Assembly (NCBI RefSeq): GCF_040219615.1
Contig: NZ_JAVJSE010000038.1
Span: 248,001-312,000 of the forward strand
DNA: 64,000 nt
Direction of reading: 5' to 3'
From: Thalassobaculum_A sp040219615
GTDB lineage: Bacteria; Pseudomonadota; Alphaproteobacteria; Thalassobaculales; Thalassobaculaceae
The notes under the pieces were generated by a model. The model was not told the origin of the DNA and searched no databases. It saw only the letters and a list, made by a program, of their open reading frames with translations. A program made the translations under genes and the position numbers. Each line of letters begins with the position of its first letter. The stretch's first letter is position 1. Of this stretch, positions 34,368 through 43,994 are shown piece by piece.

Positions 34368-35168
34368 CTACGACGGCCCGACCACCAGCTCGGCGCGCTC
34401 GTCGAGCGGCGCGAACCCGACCGCCTCGTAGCTGCGGCAGGCCGCGACGTTCCCGGCGGTGGCGCCGAGCACGGCGAGGCCGATGCCGTCGGCCGCCAGC
34501 GACGACAGCACCGTCCCCATGACGACGCGGGCGAGGCCCTGGCCGCGGCGCGCCGGGACCGTCACGAAATTGCCGAGGTTGGCGGTCGAAAGCCCGGCAT
34601 GGCGCACCACCACGCCGCCGCAGGCGACCAGCTCGCCTGCCTCGAACAGCCCGACCAGGGTCTCGTCCAGCATCCAGCGCGAGAAGATCGTGGCCGGATG
34701 GTGGGCCCGGAAGAAGGCGGCGGCCATCGCATAGTCGTCGGCCGCCAGCCGCCGGCAGCGCGGATCGGCCGGCGGCTCGGCGCCGACCGGCCGGCGGTAG
34801 TAGCGGATGGTCTGGTCGGCCAGCACCCCGCCGCCGCACAGCCGGAGCACGGTGGCCCGCAGGTCCGGCTCCACATGCAGTTCGGTCCGCCGACGGACGG
34901 CGCAGGCGCCCGCCAGCTCGTCGTCGTCCAGCCGGCCGATCACGGTGCGGACCGTCACGTCGTCGAACTCGATCGCCAGCACGACGCCGGCCCCGGCGCC
35001 GCCGATCAGGACCGAGCGGCTCCGGTCCCCGTCCGCCGCGGCCGCCAGCCCGGACTCCAGATACAGGCGGAACACCGGGTGCGACCCGACGACCGTGCGC
35101 ACCCGACGGATTTCGGCGTCGGCCAGCGCCCATAGCGGCCTGAACCTGTCAGCAATGTCCCGCGTCAC
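34368..35168 (-). CDS. GNAT family N-acetyltransferase
   Basis: A 266-aa protein whose C-terminal half is a GNAT domain. The acetyl-CoA pyrophosphate loop is VPARRGQGLARVVM, and GNVAACRSYEAVGF is the usual last strand-helix segment. The N-terminal half is an additional domain without clear motifs, as in two-domain GNATs. The GTG start at 35168 follows AAAGGGGG; the longer frame to 35252 would run into the aminotransferase start region. It acts on an unknown amine. Confidence 0.83.
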   Translation of the reverse strand: MTRDIADRFRPLWALADAEIRRVRTVVGSHPVFRLYLESGLAAAADGDRSRSVLIGGAGAGVVLAIEFDDVTVRTVIGRLDDDELAGACAVRRRTELHVEPDLRATVLRLCGGGVLADQTIRYYRRPVGAEPPADPRCRRLAADDYAMAAAFFRAHHPATIFSRWMLDETLVGLFEAGELVACGGVVVRHAGLSTANLGNFVTVPARRGQGLARVVMGTVLSSLAADGIGLAVLGATAGNVAACRSYEAVGFAPLDERAELVVGPS

Positions 35169-35250
35169 GCGATCACGCCCCCTTTCGCACGGCAATCGGC
35201 GTGATAAGGTCGTCGACAAGTCACATCGTACCCCGTCTCGGGAGAACACC

Positions 35251-36633
35251 ATGAGCTTCCAGCCGAACTCGCCGGCGGCGCGCGACGTCGCCTATTTCCT
35301 GCATCCCTACACCAACGCCAAGGCCCATGAAGAGCATGGCCCGATGATCATCGAGCGCGGCGAGGGCGTGTACGTCTACGACGACTCGGGCAAGGCCTAT
35401 ATCGAGGCGATGGCCGGCCTCTGGTGCGCCTCCCTCGGCTTCAACGAGAAGCGCCTGGTGAAGGCCGCGACCGCCCAGATGGAGAAGCTGCCCTACTACC
35501 ACACCTTCGCCCACAAGGCGCACCTGCCGGGGATCGACCTGGCCGAGAAGCTGGTCAAGCTGGCGCCGGTGCCGATGTCGAAGGTGTTCTTCTGCTCCTC
35601 GGGCTCCGAGGCCAACGACACCGTGGTCAAGCTGGTCTGGTACTACAACAACGCCCGCGGCCGTCATGCCAAGAAGAAGTTCATCAGCCGGATCAAGGGC
35701 TATCACGGCGTCACCGTGGCGTCGGCCAGCCTGACCGGCACCCCGGTCAACCACCCGGGCTTCGACCTGCCGCTGCCGGGCTTCAAGCACACCTCGAACC
35801 CGCACTACTACCGCTTCGGCCAGGCCGGCGAGAGCGAGGAGCAGTTCGCCACCCGGATGGCCGACGACCTGGAGAAGATGATCCTCGAGGAAGGCCCGGA
35901 GACGGTCGCGGCGTTCATCGCCGAGCCGATCCAGGGTGCCGGCGGCGTGATCGTGCCGCCGAAGACCTATTTCGAGAAGATCCAGGCGGTCCTGAAGAAG
36001 TACGACGTGCTGATGGTCGCCGACGAGGTGATCTGCGGCTTCGGGCGCACCGGCAACTTCTGGGGCTCCCAGACCGTCGGCATCCAGCCCGACATCCTGA
36101 GCTGCGCCAAGGCGCTGTCGTCCAGCTACCTGCCGATCTCGGCGGTGCTGATGACCGACGAGGTCTACCAGCCGATCGCCCAGGGCAGCGCCGACCTCGG
36201 CGTGCTCGGCCACGGCTACACCTACTCGGCGCACCCGGTCTGTGCCGCGGTCGCGCTCGAGACCCTGAAGATCTACGAGGAGCGCGACATCGTCGGCCAT
36301 GTCCGGACCGTGGCGCCGCGCTTCCTGGAGCGGCTGCACGCGCTCGGCGACCATCCGCTGGTCGGCGAGACCCGTGGCCGCGGCCTGATGGGTGCGCTCG
36401 AGATCGTCGCCGACAAGGCCACCAAGGCACCGTTCGACCCGAAGGCCGGCGCCGGCGCGCTGGCCTACAAGGCGGCGGCCGAGCACGGCCTGATCGTGCG
36501 CTCGATCGGCGACACCATCGCCTTCACCCCGCCGTTGATCATCAACAACAGCCAGATCGACGAGATGTTCGACAAGATGGGCAAGGCCCTCGACGACGCC
36601 CTCGCCGCACTGAAGAAGGCGCAGGCCGCCTGA
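35251..36633 (+). CDS. Class III aminotransferase (omega-aminotransferase)
   Basis: A 460-aa PLP enzyme. VFFCSSGSEANDTVVKLVWYY, ADEVICGFGRTGNFWGSQ with the cofactor Asp, and SCAKALSSSYLPISAVLM with the Schiff-base Lys are all present. The N-terminal block HPYTNAKAHEEHGPMI is typical of omega-amino acid:pyruvate aminotransferases. ATG at 35251 follows GGAGAA. A rho-independent terminator lies 26 bases after the stop. The substrate is probably a beta-alanine, putrescine or aromatic amine type compound. Confidence 0.93.
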   Translation: MSFQPNSPAARDVAYFLHPYTNAKAHEEHGPMIIERGEGVYVYDDSGKAYIEAMAGLWCASLGFNEKRLVKAATAQMEKLPYYHTFAHKAHLPGIDLAEKLVKLAPVPMSKVFFCSSGSEANDTVVKLVWYYNNARGRHAKKKFISRIKGYHGVTVASASLTGTPVNHPGFDLPLPGFKHTSNPHYYRFGQAGESEEQFATRMADDLEKMILEEGPETVAAFIAEPIQGAGGVIVPPKTYFEKIQAVLKKYDVLMVADEVICGFGRTGNFWGSQTVGIQPDILSCAKALSSSYLPISAVLMTDEVYQPIAQGSADLGVLGHGYTYSAHPVCAAVALETLKIYEERDIVGHVRTVAPRFLERLHALGDHPLVGETRGRGLMGALEIVADKATKAPFDPKAGAGALAYKAAAEHGLIVRSIGDTIAFTPPLIINNSQIDEMFDKMGKALDDALAALKKAQAA

Positions 36634-36658
36634 CCGGCCGACCACCGCTGGAAGCCGG

Positions 36659-36684
36659 AAAGGGGTCGCTTCGGCGACCCCTTT
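36659..36684 (+). terminator. Rho-independent terminator after the aminotransferase
   Basis: Perfect stem AAAGGGGTCGC (36659-36669), TTCG tetraloop, and its complement (36674-36684) running into TTTT. The most convincing intrinsic terminator in the window. Confidence 0.88.
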
Positions 36685-36709
36685 TCGTTCCCGCCCGGAG
36701 ACCGCTCCC

Positions 36710-37711
36710 ATGCCGCCCGTCATCGACGCCCACGCCCATTTCCTGCCCGAGAAGATCGTGGCAGCCCTGCGCGCCCGCGCCGAGGCGCCGGACATCCGCG
36801 CCGAGCCGGGCGGCGGCGAGAGCTTCGGCATCTACCGCACCCGCATGCCCTACGGCCGCGCCTATGACGACCTCGACGCCCGGCTGGCGCGCATGGAGGC
36901 GCTCGGGGTCGACCGCGAGGTCCTTTCGCTGCCGGGCCTGTTCGGCATCGACTCGCGGCCGGCAGACCAGGCCCTGCCGCTGGTCCGCGCCTTCAACGAC
37001 GGGGTCGCCGACCTGGTTCGCCGGCATCCCGACCGGTTCTCGGGTATCGCCGCCCTGCCGCTCGCCGACCCGGGCGCCGCCGCCGAGGAGTATCGCCGGG
37101 CCCGCGGCCTCGGCCTCAGCGGCATGATCCTGCCGGGCGACGCCTTCGTCTGCGTCGCCGCCGCCGAGCGGATGCGCCCGCTGTTCGACCTGGCGGCCGG
37201 GATCGGCGGCCTCGTGTTCGTCCACCCCGGGCCGCTGCCGGATGCGGCCGCCGGGGCCGTCGACGCCCCGGCCCCGCACTCCGACAGCATCGTGCACCGC
37301 CGGGTCACCGTGGATATCCAGAACCGCATGACCGAGGTGATGGTGACCCTGGCGCTCACCGACTTCCTGGCGCCCTACCCCTCGGTGCCGGTCCAGGTCG
37401 CCAACCTCGGCGGCACCCTGCCCTTCGTGATCGAGCGCATGGACCACGTCTACGCGCTGCGCCATCCGGACGCGCCGGTCCCGTCCCGCAGCCTGCGGCC
37501 GCTCTATGTCGACGCCGCGTCGCTCGGCCCGCGGGCGATCGCGCTGGCCGCCGAGGTCTACGGCGCGGACCGGGTGCTGTTCGGCAGCGACAGCCCGGTG
37601 TTCGACGACGCCCGCTGCCTGGACGCGGTGCGCGAGGCCCGGCTGTCGGCCGCCGAGCGCGGCCAGGTGGCCGGCGGCAACGCGGAACGGATGCTGGCCG
37701 CCGCCGGTTGA
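36710..37711 (+). CDS. Amidohydrolase family protein, ACMSD-like
   Basis: A 333-aa amidohydrolase-2 family member. It opens with VIDAHAHFLPEKIV (metal His pair) and has FVHPGPLPD and FGSDSPVFDD with the catalytic Asp near the end. This layout matches aminocarboxymuconate-semialdehyde decarboxylase and gamma-resorcylate decarboxylase. ATG at 36710 is 26 bases past the terminator, so it begins a new transcript. The SDR gene follows after 61 bases. Confidence 0.87.
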   Translation: MPPVIDAHAHFLPEKIVAALRARAEAPDIRAEPGGGESFGIYRTRMPYGRAYDDLDARLARMEALGVDREVLSLPGLFGIDSRPADQALPLVRAFNDGVADLVRRHPDRFSGIAALPLADPGAAAEEYRRARGLGLSGMILPGDAFVCVAAAERMRPLFDLAAGIGGLVFVHPGPLPDAAAGAVDAPAPHSDSIVHRRVTVDIQNRMTEVMVTLALTDFLAPYPSVPVQVANLGGTLPFVIERMDHVYALRHPDAPVPSRSLRPLYVDAASLGPRAIALAAEVYGADRVLFGSDSPVFDDARCLDAVREARLSAAERGQVAGGNAERMLAAAG

Positions 37712-37772
37712 CCGGGCAGGCCGGGCCGCCGACCATCGGGCCCGGGATCCACGCGAGCCTGGAGATCGCATC

Positions 37773-38609
37773 ATGAGCCACCCCGTCCTCGACTCCCGCC
37801 GCGCCGCCGTGGTCACCGGGGCGGCCAGCGGCATCGGCCTCGCTGCCTGCCTGCGGTTCGCCGAGCTCGGCATGCCGGTCTGCCTGGTCGACGTCTCCGA
37901 CGAGGCACTGAAGCCGGCGCTGGACCGGGTCGCCGAGCGGACGACCGCGCACGGGGCCCAGGCCGTGGCGATCGCCGCCGACGTGTCGAACGCCGCCGAG
38001 ATGGATGCCGCCGCCGCCACCGTCGAGGACCGGCTCGGCCCGGTCGGCGTGCTGATGAACAACGCGGTCACCCGCACCGGCGGCGGCGTATGGGCCAGAC
38101 CCGAGGACTGGCGACAGGCCCTGGCGGTCAACTTCTGGGGCGTCCTGCACGGCGTGAACGCCTTCGTGCCGCGGATGATCGAGCAAGGCGAGCCGGCCTT
38201 GGTGATCAACTGCGGCTCCAAGCAGGGCATCACCAACCCGCCCGGCAACGCCGCCTACAACGTCACCAAGTCGGCGGTGAAGACCTACACCGAGGCGCTG
38301 CAGCACGAGCTGCGCAACACCGAGGGCTGCCGGGTCAGCGCGCATCTGCTGGTGCCGGGCTGGACCACCACCGGCGACCGCCCGCACGCGCCGGGCGCCT
38401 GGCTGCCCGACCAGGTGGTCGAGCGCATGGAGGCGTCGCTGCGCGCCGGCGACTTCTACATCGTCTGCCCGGACAACGAGGTGACGCCGGAGATGGACCG
38501 CGCCCGCATCCTGTGGGGTGCGGGGGACATCACCGAGAACCGCCCGCCGCTGTCACGCTGGCACCCGGACTGGAAGGACGCGTTCGCGGCGTTCGTGCCG
38601 CCGGAATAA
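37773..38609 (+). CDS. Short-chain dehydrogenase/reductase
   Basis: A 278-aa SDR. TGAASGIG is the cofactor loop, NNAV follows, and the catalytic YNVTK sits after the GSKQGITNPPGNAA segment with the Ser. The C-terminus is longer than usual and ends HPDWKDAFAAFVPPE. It may form an operon with the ACMSD-like hydrolase. The substrate is not known. Confidence 0.88.
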   Translation: MSHPVLDSRRAAVVTGAASGIGLAACLRFAELGMPVCLVDVSDEALKPALDRVAERTTAHGAQAVAIAADVSNAAEMDAAAATVEDRLGPVGVLMNNAVTRTGGGVWARPEDWRQALAVNFWGVLHGVNAFVPRMIEQGEPALVINCGSKQGITNPPGNAAYNVTKSAVKTYTEALQHELRNTEGCRVSAHLLVPGWTTTGDRPHAPGAWLPDQVVERMEASLRAGDFYIVCPDNEVTPEMDRARILWGAGDITENRPPLSRWHPDWKDAFAAFVPPE

Positions 38610-38627
38610 CCACCTTCGAGGGCCGGA

Positions 38628-38770
38628 GCGGCGGGTGGGTCCCGGGTCGCGCTCCGCTTGCCCGGGATGACGGCGGGGTGGAGAGGTGCGCTACCGCTTC
38701 CCTCCTCTGTCGTCATCCCGGACTGGATCGCCATGGGCGAGACAGATCCGGGACCCACACCACGACGGGC
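38628..38770. repeat. Extragenic palindromic repeat (copy 2)
   Basis: Outer arms GCGGGTGGGTCCCGGG and CCGGGACCCAC; inner arms CCGGGATGACG and CGTCATCCCGG. Same architecture as copy 1. It occupies the first third of the 485-base gap 38610-39094; the rest of that gap (38771-39094) shows no gene I can support and presumably holds the exporter promoter. Confidence 0.78.
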
Positions 38771-39094
38771 GCCCCCACACCCCACTGCGGCATTTCCGCC
38801 ACACCCCGCGCCGATGTGCGTCATCCGGTCGCGGTTCGAGTCGACGGCCCGCATGGGTTGTGCCAGAAGGATCGTCCCGCCGGATGTGGCCCCGCCGCGC
38901 CGGCGACAACCGAAAGGATCCACGATGTCTTACGTCCGGATTCCGTTTCTCGGCCGAATGGCCTGAGGCGCCGGCGCCTGACATGCGACGCGGATCGCGG
39001 GACCTGATCCCCGCCTGACCGCTTCGCCCGAGCACGCGACCGGCGATGCCCCGCAAGGGCACTTCCCGTCTTCCTGCGTGCGTGGAGCGAAGCG

Positions 39095-40948
39095 ATGATC
39101 CGCTGGATCGAGCGATACATAGACCCCTTCGGTTCGGACCGGCTGGACCAGCCCCCGAACCAACTCGGCGCGTTCTTCCGGCACTACCTGGTGCAGGCCT
39201 GGGGTCTGTTCGCCGTCACCCTGGTGACCGCCGCCCTGGTCGCGGTGCTGGGTGCCGCGCTGTACGCCTATGTGGGCGTGCTGATCGACCGGATCGAGAC
39301 GGCGGCCGACGCGCGCAGCTTCTTCGCCGAGAATCTCTGGCTGCTGATCGGCGTCACCGTGCTGGTGACCGTGCTGACGCCCGGTGTGGACGCGATCCAC
39401 ATCCTGGTGATGAACCAAGGAATCGTGCCGTCCTTCACCAACCTGGTGCGCTGGCAGACCCACCGCTACGTCCTGCGGCAGTCCATGGGATTCTTCCAGG
39501 ACGACTTCGCCGGCCGGATCGCCAACAAGGTGCTGCAGACCTCGCTCGGCCTGCGCCGGGCAGTCGCCGAGTTCATCAACGCGGTCTGGTACGTCTCGGT
39601 GTTCGTGGTCAGCGCGCTGGCGATCCTGGCCGACAACGACTGGCGGCTGGCGATGCCACTGCTGCTGTGGGTCGTGCTGTACGCGGCCGCCCTGCGGCGC
39701 TGGGTGCCGGAGATCAAGCAGCGCTCGACAATCTCCTCGGAGGCGTACTCGCGGCTGACCGGCCGGGTGGTGGACAGCTACACCAACATCCTGACGGTGA
39801 AGCTGTTCAGCCACGCCAACCGCGAGGACGACTACGCCCGGGCCGGCATCGACGAGCAGAACCGCAAGACCGCCGACCTGCTGCGGTCGCTGAGCGCGAT
39901 CAACATCGTGGTCGGCGCCCTGCATTCCTTCCTGATCGTCTCGGTCGGCGGCATGGCGCTGTGGCTGTGGTCCGAGCAGCAGCTCAGCGTCGGCGCGGTC
40001 GCGGCCAGCCTGGGGCTCGCCATGCGGATCTCGATGATGTCGCACTGGATCATGAACGTCGCCACCGGCATCGCCGAGAACATCGGCGTGGTGCAGGAGG
40101 GCATCGGCACGATCTCGCGGCCGCATGCGGTGGTCGACCGGCCGGACGCGCGCCGCCTGCGGGTCGCGCGGGGCGAGGTGCGCTACGAGCGCATCGACTT
40201 CCGCTACGGCCAGGCGGCAGCGGTGATCGAGGACCTGTCGCTGACCGTCGCCGCCGGCGAGAAGGTCGGGCTGGTCGGACGCTCCGGTGCCGGCAAGTCG
40301 ACGCTGGTGCAGCTGCTGCTGCGGTTCCATGACCTGTCGGGCGGCCGCATCACGATCGACGGCCAGGACGTGGCCGGGGTGACCCAGGAAAGCCTGCGCC
40401 ACGCCATCGGCATGGTGACCCAGGACACCTCGCTGCTGCACCGCTCGGTCGCCGACAACATCCGCTACGGGCATCCCGAGGCGACGATGGAGCAGGTGGT
40501 CGAGGCGGCCCGCCAGGCCCACGCCCACGACTTCATCCTCGGGCTCGAGGACCGCAACGGCCGGCGCGGCTACGACGCCCATGTCGGCGAGCGCGGGGTG
40601 AAGCTGTCGGGCGGTCAGCGCCAGCGGGTGGCGATCGCGCGGGTTCTGCTGAAGAACGCGCCGATCCTGATCCTGGACGAGGCGACCTCGGCGCTCGACA
40701 GCGAGGTCGAGGCGGCGATCCAGGAGCAGCTGTTCAACCTGATGGCCGGCAAGACCGTGATCGCCATCGCCCACCGGCTGTCGACCATCGCGGCCATGGA
40801 CCGGCTGGTGATCATGGACCGCGGCCGGATCGTCGAGCAGGGCAGCCACGGCGAACTGCTGCGGCGCGGCGGCCTGTACGCCGACATGTGGAGCCGCCAG
40901 GCCGGCGGCTTCCTGCCGGACGCCGGCACGGTGACGGCGGCGGAGTGA
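39095..40948 (+). CDS. ABC exporter, fused membrane and ATPase domains (MsbA/Atm1-like)
   Basis: A 617-aa half-transporter. An N-terminal six-helix membrane domain (about residues 25-330) is followed by an ATPase domain. Walker A is GRSGAGKST, the signature LSGGQRQRVAIARVLL and Walker B LILDEATSALD, with the H-loop in AIAHRLSTI. Exporters of this type act as dimers on lipids, peptides, drugs or glutathione conjugates; the long first cytoplasmic segment (FGSDRLDQPPNQLGAFF) does not settle which. It is flanked by extragenic repeats and stands alone. Confidence 0.92.
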   Translation: MIRWIERYIDPFGSDRLDQPPNQLGAFFRHYLVQAWGLFAVTLVTAALVAVLGAALYAYVGVLIDRIETAADARSFFAENLWLLIGVTVLVTVLTPGVDAIHILVMNQGIVPSFTNLVRWQTHRYVLRQSMGFFQDDFAGRIANKVLQTSLGLRRAVAEFINAVWYVSVFVVSALAILADNDWRLAMPLLLWVVLYAAALRRWVPEIKQRSTISSEAYSRLTGRVVDSYTNILTVKLFSHANREDDYARAGIDEQNRKTADLLRSLSAINIVVGALHSFLIVSVGGMALWLWSEQQLSVGAVAASLGLAMRISMMSHWIMNVATGIAENIGVVQEGIGTISRPHAVVDRPDARRLRVARGEVRYERIDFRYGQAAAVIEDLSLTVAAGEKVGLVGRSGAGKSTLVQLLLRFHDLSGGRITIDGQDVAGVTQESLRHAIGMVTQDTSLLHRSVADNIRYGHPEATMEQVVEAARQAHAHDFILGLEDRNGRRGYDAHVGERGVKLSGGQRQRVAIARVLLKNAPILILDEATSALDSEVEAAIQEQLFNLMAGKTVIAIAHRLSTIAAMDRLVIMDRGRIVEQGSHGELLRRGGLYADMWSRQAGGFLPDAGTVTAAE

Positions 40949-40990
40949 GGGGGAGCGCGCGGGGCATCGCTCCGGCCCTCCACTCTCCAG

Positions 40991-41099
40991 ACGTCATCCC
41001 GGACGGAGGCGCATCTGCGCGGCCGATCCGGGACCCACGAGCCGCTCCGTGGGTCCCGGCTCCGCTCCACCTCCGGCGGACCGGTCCGGGATGACGTCA
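40991..41099. repeat. Extragenic palindromic repeat (copy 3, inverted arm order)
   Basis: CGTCATCCCGGAC at 40992 and GTCCGGGATGACG at 41088 form the outer arms; GGGACCCACG and CGTGGGTCCC form the inner arms around 41030-41056. The arms are in the opposite order to copies 1 and 2 (inside out). It lies in the 323-base gap 40949-41271 between the exporter and PPDK. Confidence 0.72.
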
Positions 41100-41199
41100 A
41101 GGAGAGGGTGGCCGTTTCGCATCTAGCACGGATCAACCCGGACTGGCGGGACCTCTATCCGGACCTGGGCACGGTTTGACGGGCGCCCACCCCTCAGAC

Positions 41200-41262
41200 G
41201 ACGTCATCCCGGACGGACGCCTATTCGCGGCCGATCCGGGAACCACGAAGCGACGGGCGGCG
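41200..41262. repeat. Extragenic repeat half-copy (copy 4)
   Basis: CGTCATCCCGGACGGACG followed by GATCCGGGAACCACGAAGCG: one half of the palindromic element, next to the PPDK 3' end. A 24-codon fragment (41108-41179) lies between copies 3 and 4. Confidence 0.6.
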
Positions 41263-41271
41263 CGGCCGCCC

Positions 41272-43956
41272 CTACTCCGCCGCCGCCCGCTGGGCCTGCT
41301 CGGCGATGGTGGCCTGGGCCGCCGCCAGGCGGGCGATCGGCACCCGGAACGGCGAGCAGCTGACGTAGTCCAGGCCGACGCTCTCGCAGAACCCGATCGA
41401 GGCCGGGTCGCCGCCGTGCTCGCCGCAGATCCCGAGCTTCAGGCCCGGGCGGGCCGCCCGGCCGCGCTCGACGGCGATGCGGACCAGCTCGCCGACACCC
41501 TCCTGGTCGAGGCTGACGAACGGGTCGGTGTCGACGATGCCCTTGTCGACATACTCGCCGAGGAACGAGCCGGCGTCGTCGCGCGACAGCCCGAAGGTGG
41601 TCTGGGTCAGGTCGTTGGTGCCGAAGCTGAAGAACTCGGCGACGCCGGCGATCTTGCCGGCCTGCAGGGCGGCCCGCGGCAGCTCGATCATGGTGCCGAC
41701 CATGTACTCCAGGTCGACGTCGCTGGACGCCTTCACCTCGCCGGCGACCCGGTCGATGATCGCCTTCAGCAGCGCGATCTCCTTGTCGGTCGCTGCCAGC
41801 GGGATCATCACCTCCGGCACCGGCGCGTCGCCGCCGGTCTTGGCGACCTCGGCCACCGCCTCGAAGATCGCCCGCGCCTGCATCTCGCAGATCTCCGGGA
41901 AGGTGACGGCCAGCCGGCAGCCGCGGTGGCCGAGCATCGGGTTCGACTCCTTCAGCTCGAGCGCACGCCGCCGCACGGTCTCGACCGAGATCCCGGCGGC
42001 ATCGGCCACCTGCTTCATCTCGTCGTCGGTGTGCGGCAGGAACTCGTGCAGCGGCGGATCCAGCAGGCGGATGGTCACCGGCAGCCCGGCCATGATCCGG
42101 AACAGCTCGACGAAGTCCTGGCGCTGATAGGGCAGCAGCTTGGCCAGCGCCGCCCGCCGGCCCTTCTCGTCGGAGGCGACGATCATCTCGCGCATGGCGA
42201 CGATGCGGTCGCCCTCGAAGAACATGTGCTCGGTCCGGCACAGGCCGATGCCCTCGGCCCCGAACTCGCGCGCCGCCTGGGCGTCGGCCGGGGTCTCGGC
42301 GTTGGTGCGCACCCGCATGCGCCGGACCTTGTCGGCCCAGGTCATGATGGTCGCAAAGTTGCCGGACAGCTCCGGCTGCACGGTCGGCACCTCGCCCAGC
42401 ATCACCTCGCCGGTGCCGCCGTCGATGGTGATGCGGTCGCCGACCTTCACGGTGGTCGCGCCGACGAAGAACGTGCCGTTGGCGTAGTCGACCCGGATCT
42501 GCCCGGCACCCGACACGCAGGGCCGGCCCATGCCGCGGGCGACCACCGCCGCGTGGCTGGTCATGCCGCCGCGGGTGGTCAGGATGCCCTCGGCGGCGTG
42601 CATGCCGTGGATGTCCTCGGGGCTGGTCTCGACCCGCACCAGGATCACCCGCTCGCCCTTGCGGGCCTCGGCCTCGGCGGCGTCGGCCGAGAACACCACC
42701 TTGCCCGAGGCCGCGCCCGGCGACGCCGGCAGGCCCTTGGCGACGACCTTGCGCTCGGCCTTCGGGTCGAGGGTCGGGTGCAGCAGCTGGTCGAGGCCGC
42801 GCGGCTCGATCCGGCTGACCGCCTCGTCCTCGCCGATCAGCCCCTCGGAGGCCATGTCGACGGCGATCTTCAGGGCGGCGTGCACGGTGCGCTTCCCGTT
42901 GCGGGTCTGCAGCATATAGAGCTTCTGCTGCTGGACCGTGAACTCGATGTCCTGCATGTCGCGGTAGTGCCGCTCCAGCTTCTCGCGGACGTCGCAGAGC
43001 TGGCCGAACACCTCCGGCATGACCTCCTCCATGGCCGGCAGGTCCGAGCCCTGGGCGCGCTTGGAGGCGACGGTGAGCTGCTGCGGCGTGCGGATGCCGG
43101 CGACCACGTCCTCGCCCTGGGCGTTCACCAGGAACTCGCCGTAGAACACGTTCTCGCCGGTCGACGGGTCGCGGGTGAAGGCGACGCCGGTGGCGCAGTC
43201 GCTGCCCATGTTGCCGAACACCATGGCCTGCACGTTGACCGCGGTGCCCCAGCTCTCCGGGATCGAGTTCAGCTTGCGATACACGATGGCGCGCTGGTTC
43301 ATCCAGGAACCGAATACCGCCCCGACCGCGCCCCACAGCTGGTCGCGCGGATCCTCGGGGAACGGCGTGCCGGTCTCCTCGCGGACCTTGTCCTTGTACT
43401 GGGCGGTCAGCGCGGCGAGGTCGTCGGCGTCGAGGTCGGTGTCGAGCTCGACCCCCTTCTCCTGCTTCGCCAGCTCCATCAGCTCCTCGAAGTGGTAGTG
43501 GTCGACCCCCAGCACCACGTCGGAATACATCTGGATGAAGCGGCGGTAGCTGTCATAGGCGAAGCGCCGGTCGCCGGACCGCTTGATCAGGCCCACGACC
43601 GTGGTGTCGTTCAGGCCGAGGTTCAGCACCGTGTCCATCATGCCCGGCATCGAGGCGCGGGCGCCGGAGCGGACCGACACCAGCAGCGGGTTCTCGGCAT
43701 CGCCGAACGCCATGCCGACCTCGGCCTCGACCGACCGCAGGGCGGCCTCGACCTGCGCCGTCAGCTCGTCCGGATACTTGCGGCCGTTGGCGTAGTAGTG
43801 GGTGCAGACCTCGGTGGTGACGGTGAAGCCCGGCGGGACCGGCAGGCCGATCGAGCTCATCTCGGCCAGGTTGGCACCTTTGCCGCCCAGCAGGTTCTTC
43901 ATGTCGGCGCGGCCGTCCGCCGACCCGCCGCCGAAGCCGTATACCCACTTGGTCAT
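41272..43956 (-). CDS. ppdK: Pyruvate, phosphate dikinase
   Basis: An 894-aa enzyme interconverting pyruvate + ATP + Pi with PEP + AMP + PPi. The N-terminal nucleotide-binding domain opens with KWVYGFGG and LLGGKGANLAEM. The swivelling phosphohistidine domain has GGMTSHAAVVARGMG with His468, and the C-terminal PEP/pyruvate barrel ends in GICGEHGGDPASIGFCESVGLDYVSCSPFR. Length is normal for bacterial PPDK. It is 38 bases downstream of glyS in the same direction, a common arrangement in alphaproteobacteria. Confidence 0.97.
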   Translation of the reverse strand: MTKWVYGFGGGSADGRADMKNLLGGKGANLAEMSSIGLPVPPGFTVTTEVCTHYYANGRKYPDELTAQVEAALRSVEAEVGMAFGDAENPLLVSVRSGARASMPGMMDTVLNLGLNDTTVVGLIKRSGDRRFAYDSYRRFIQMYSDVVLGVDHYHFEELMELAKQEKGVELDTDLDADDLAALTAQYKDKVREETGTPFPEDPRDQLWGAVGAVFGSWMNQRAIVYRKLNSIPESWGTAVNVQAMVFGNMGSDCATGVAFTRDPSTGENVFYGEFLVNAQGEDVVAGIRTPQQLTVASKRAQGSDLPAMEEVMPEVFGQLCDVREKLERHYRDMQDIEFTVQQQKLYMLQTRNGKRTVHAALKIAVDMASEGLIGEDEAVSRIEPRGLDQLLHPTLDPKAERKVVAKGLPASPGAASGKVVFSADAAEAEARKGERVILVRVETSPEDIHGMHAAEGILTTRGGMTSHAAVVARGMGRPCVSGAGQIRVDYANGTFFVGATTVKVGDRITIDGGTGEVMLGEVPTVQPELSGNFATIMTWADKVRRMRVRTNAETPADAQAAREFGAEGIGLCRTEHMFFEGDRIVAMREMIVASDEKGRRAALAKLLPYQRQDFVELFRIMAGLPVTIRLLDPPLHEFLPHTDDEMKQVADAAGISVETVRRRALELKESNPMLGHRGCRLAVTFPEICEMQARAIFEAVAEVAKTGGDAPVPEVMIPLAATDKEIALLKAIIDRVAGEVKASSDVDLEYMVGTMIELPRAALQAGKIAGVAEFFSFGTNDLTQTTFGLSRDDAGSFLGEYVDKGIVDTDPFVSLDQEGVGELVRIAVERGRAARPGLKLGICGEHGGDPASIGFCESVGLDYVSCSPFRVPIARLAAAQATIAEQAQRAAAE

Positions 43957-43994
43957 CGCCTCACTCCTTTCCGGTCGCCACGCGACCGAAACAC

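Noticed and set aside
35169..35252. Longer N-terminus of the GNAT protein
   Set aside because: Would overlap the aminotransferase start region; a GTG at 35168 with AAAGGGGG upstream is a better start.
38930..40849. 639-codon minus-strand frame
   Set aside because: Antisense of the ABC exporter, which has all ABC motifs in its sense frame.
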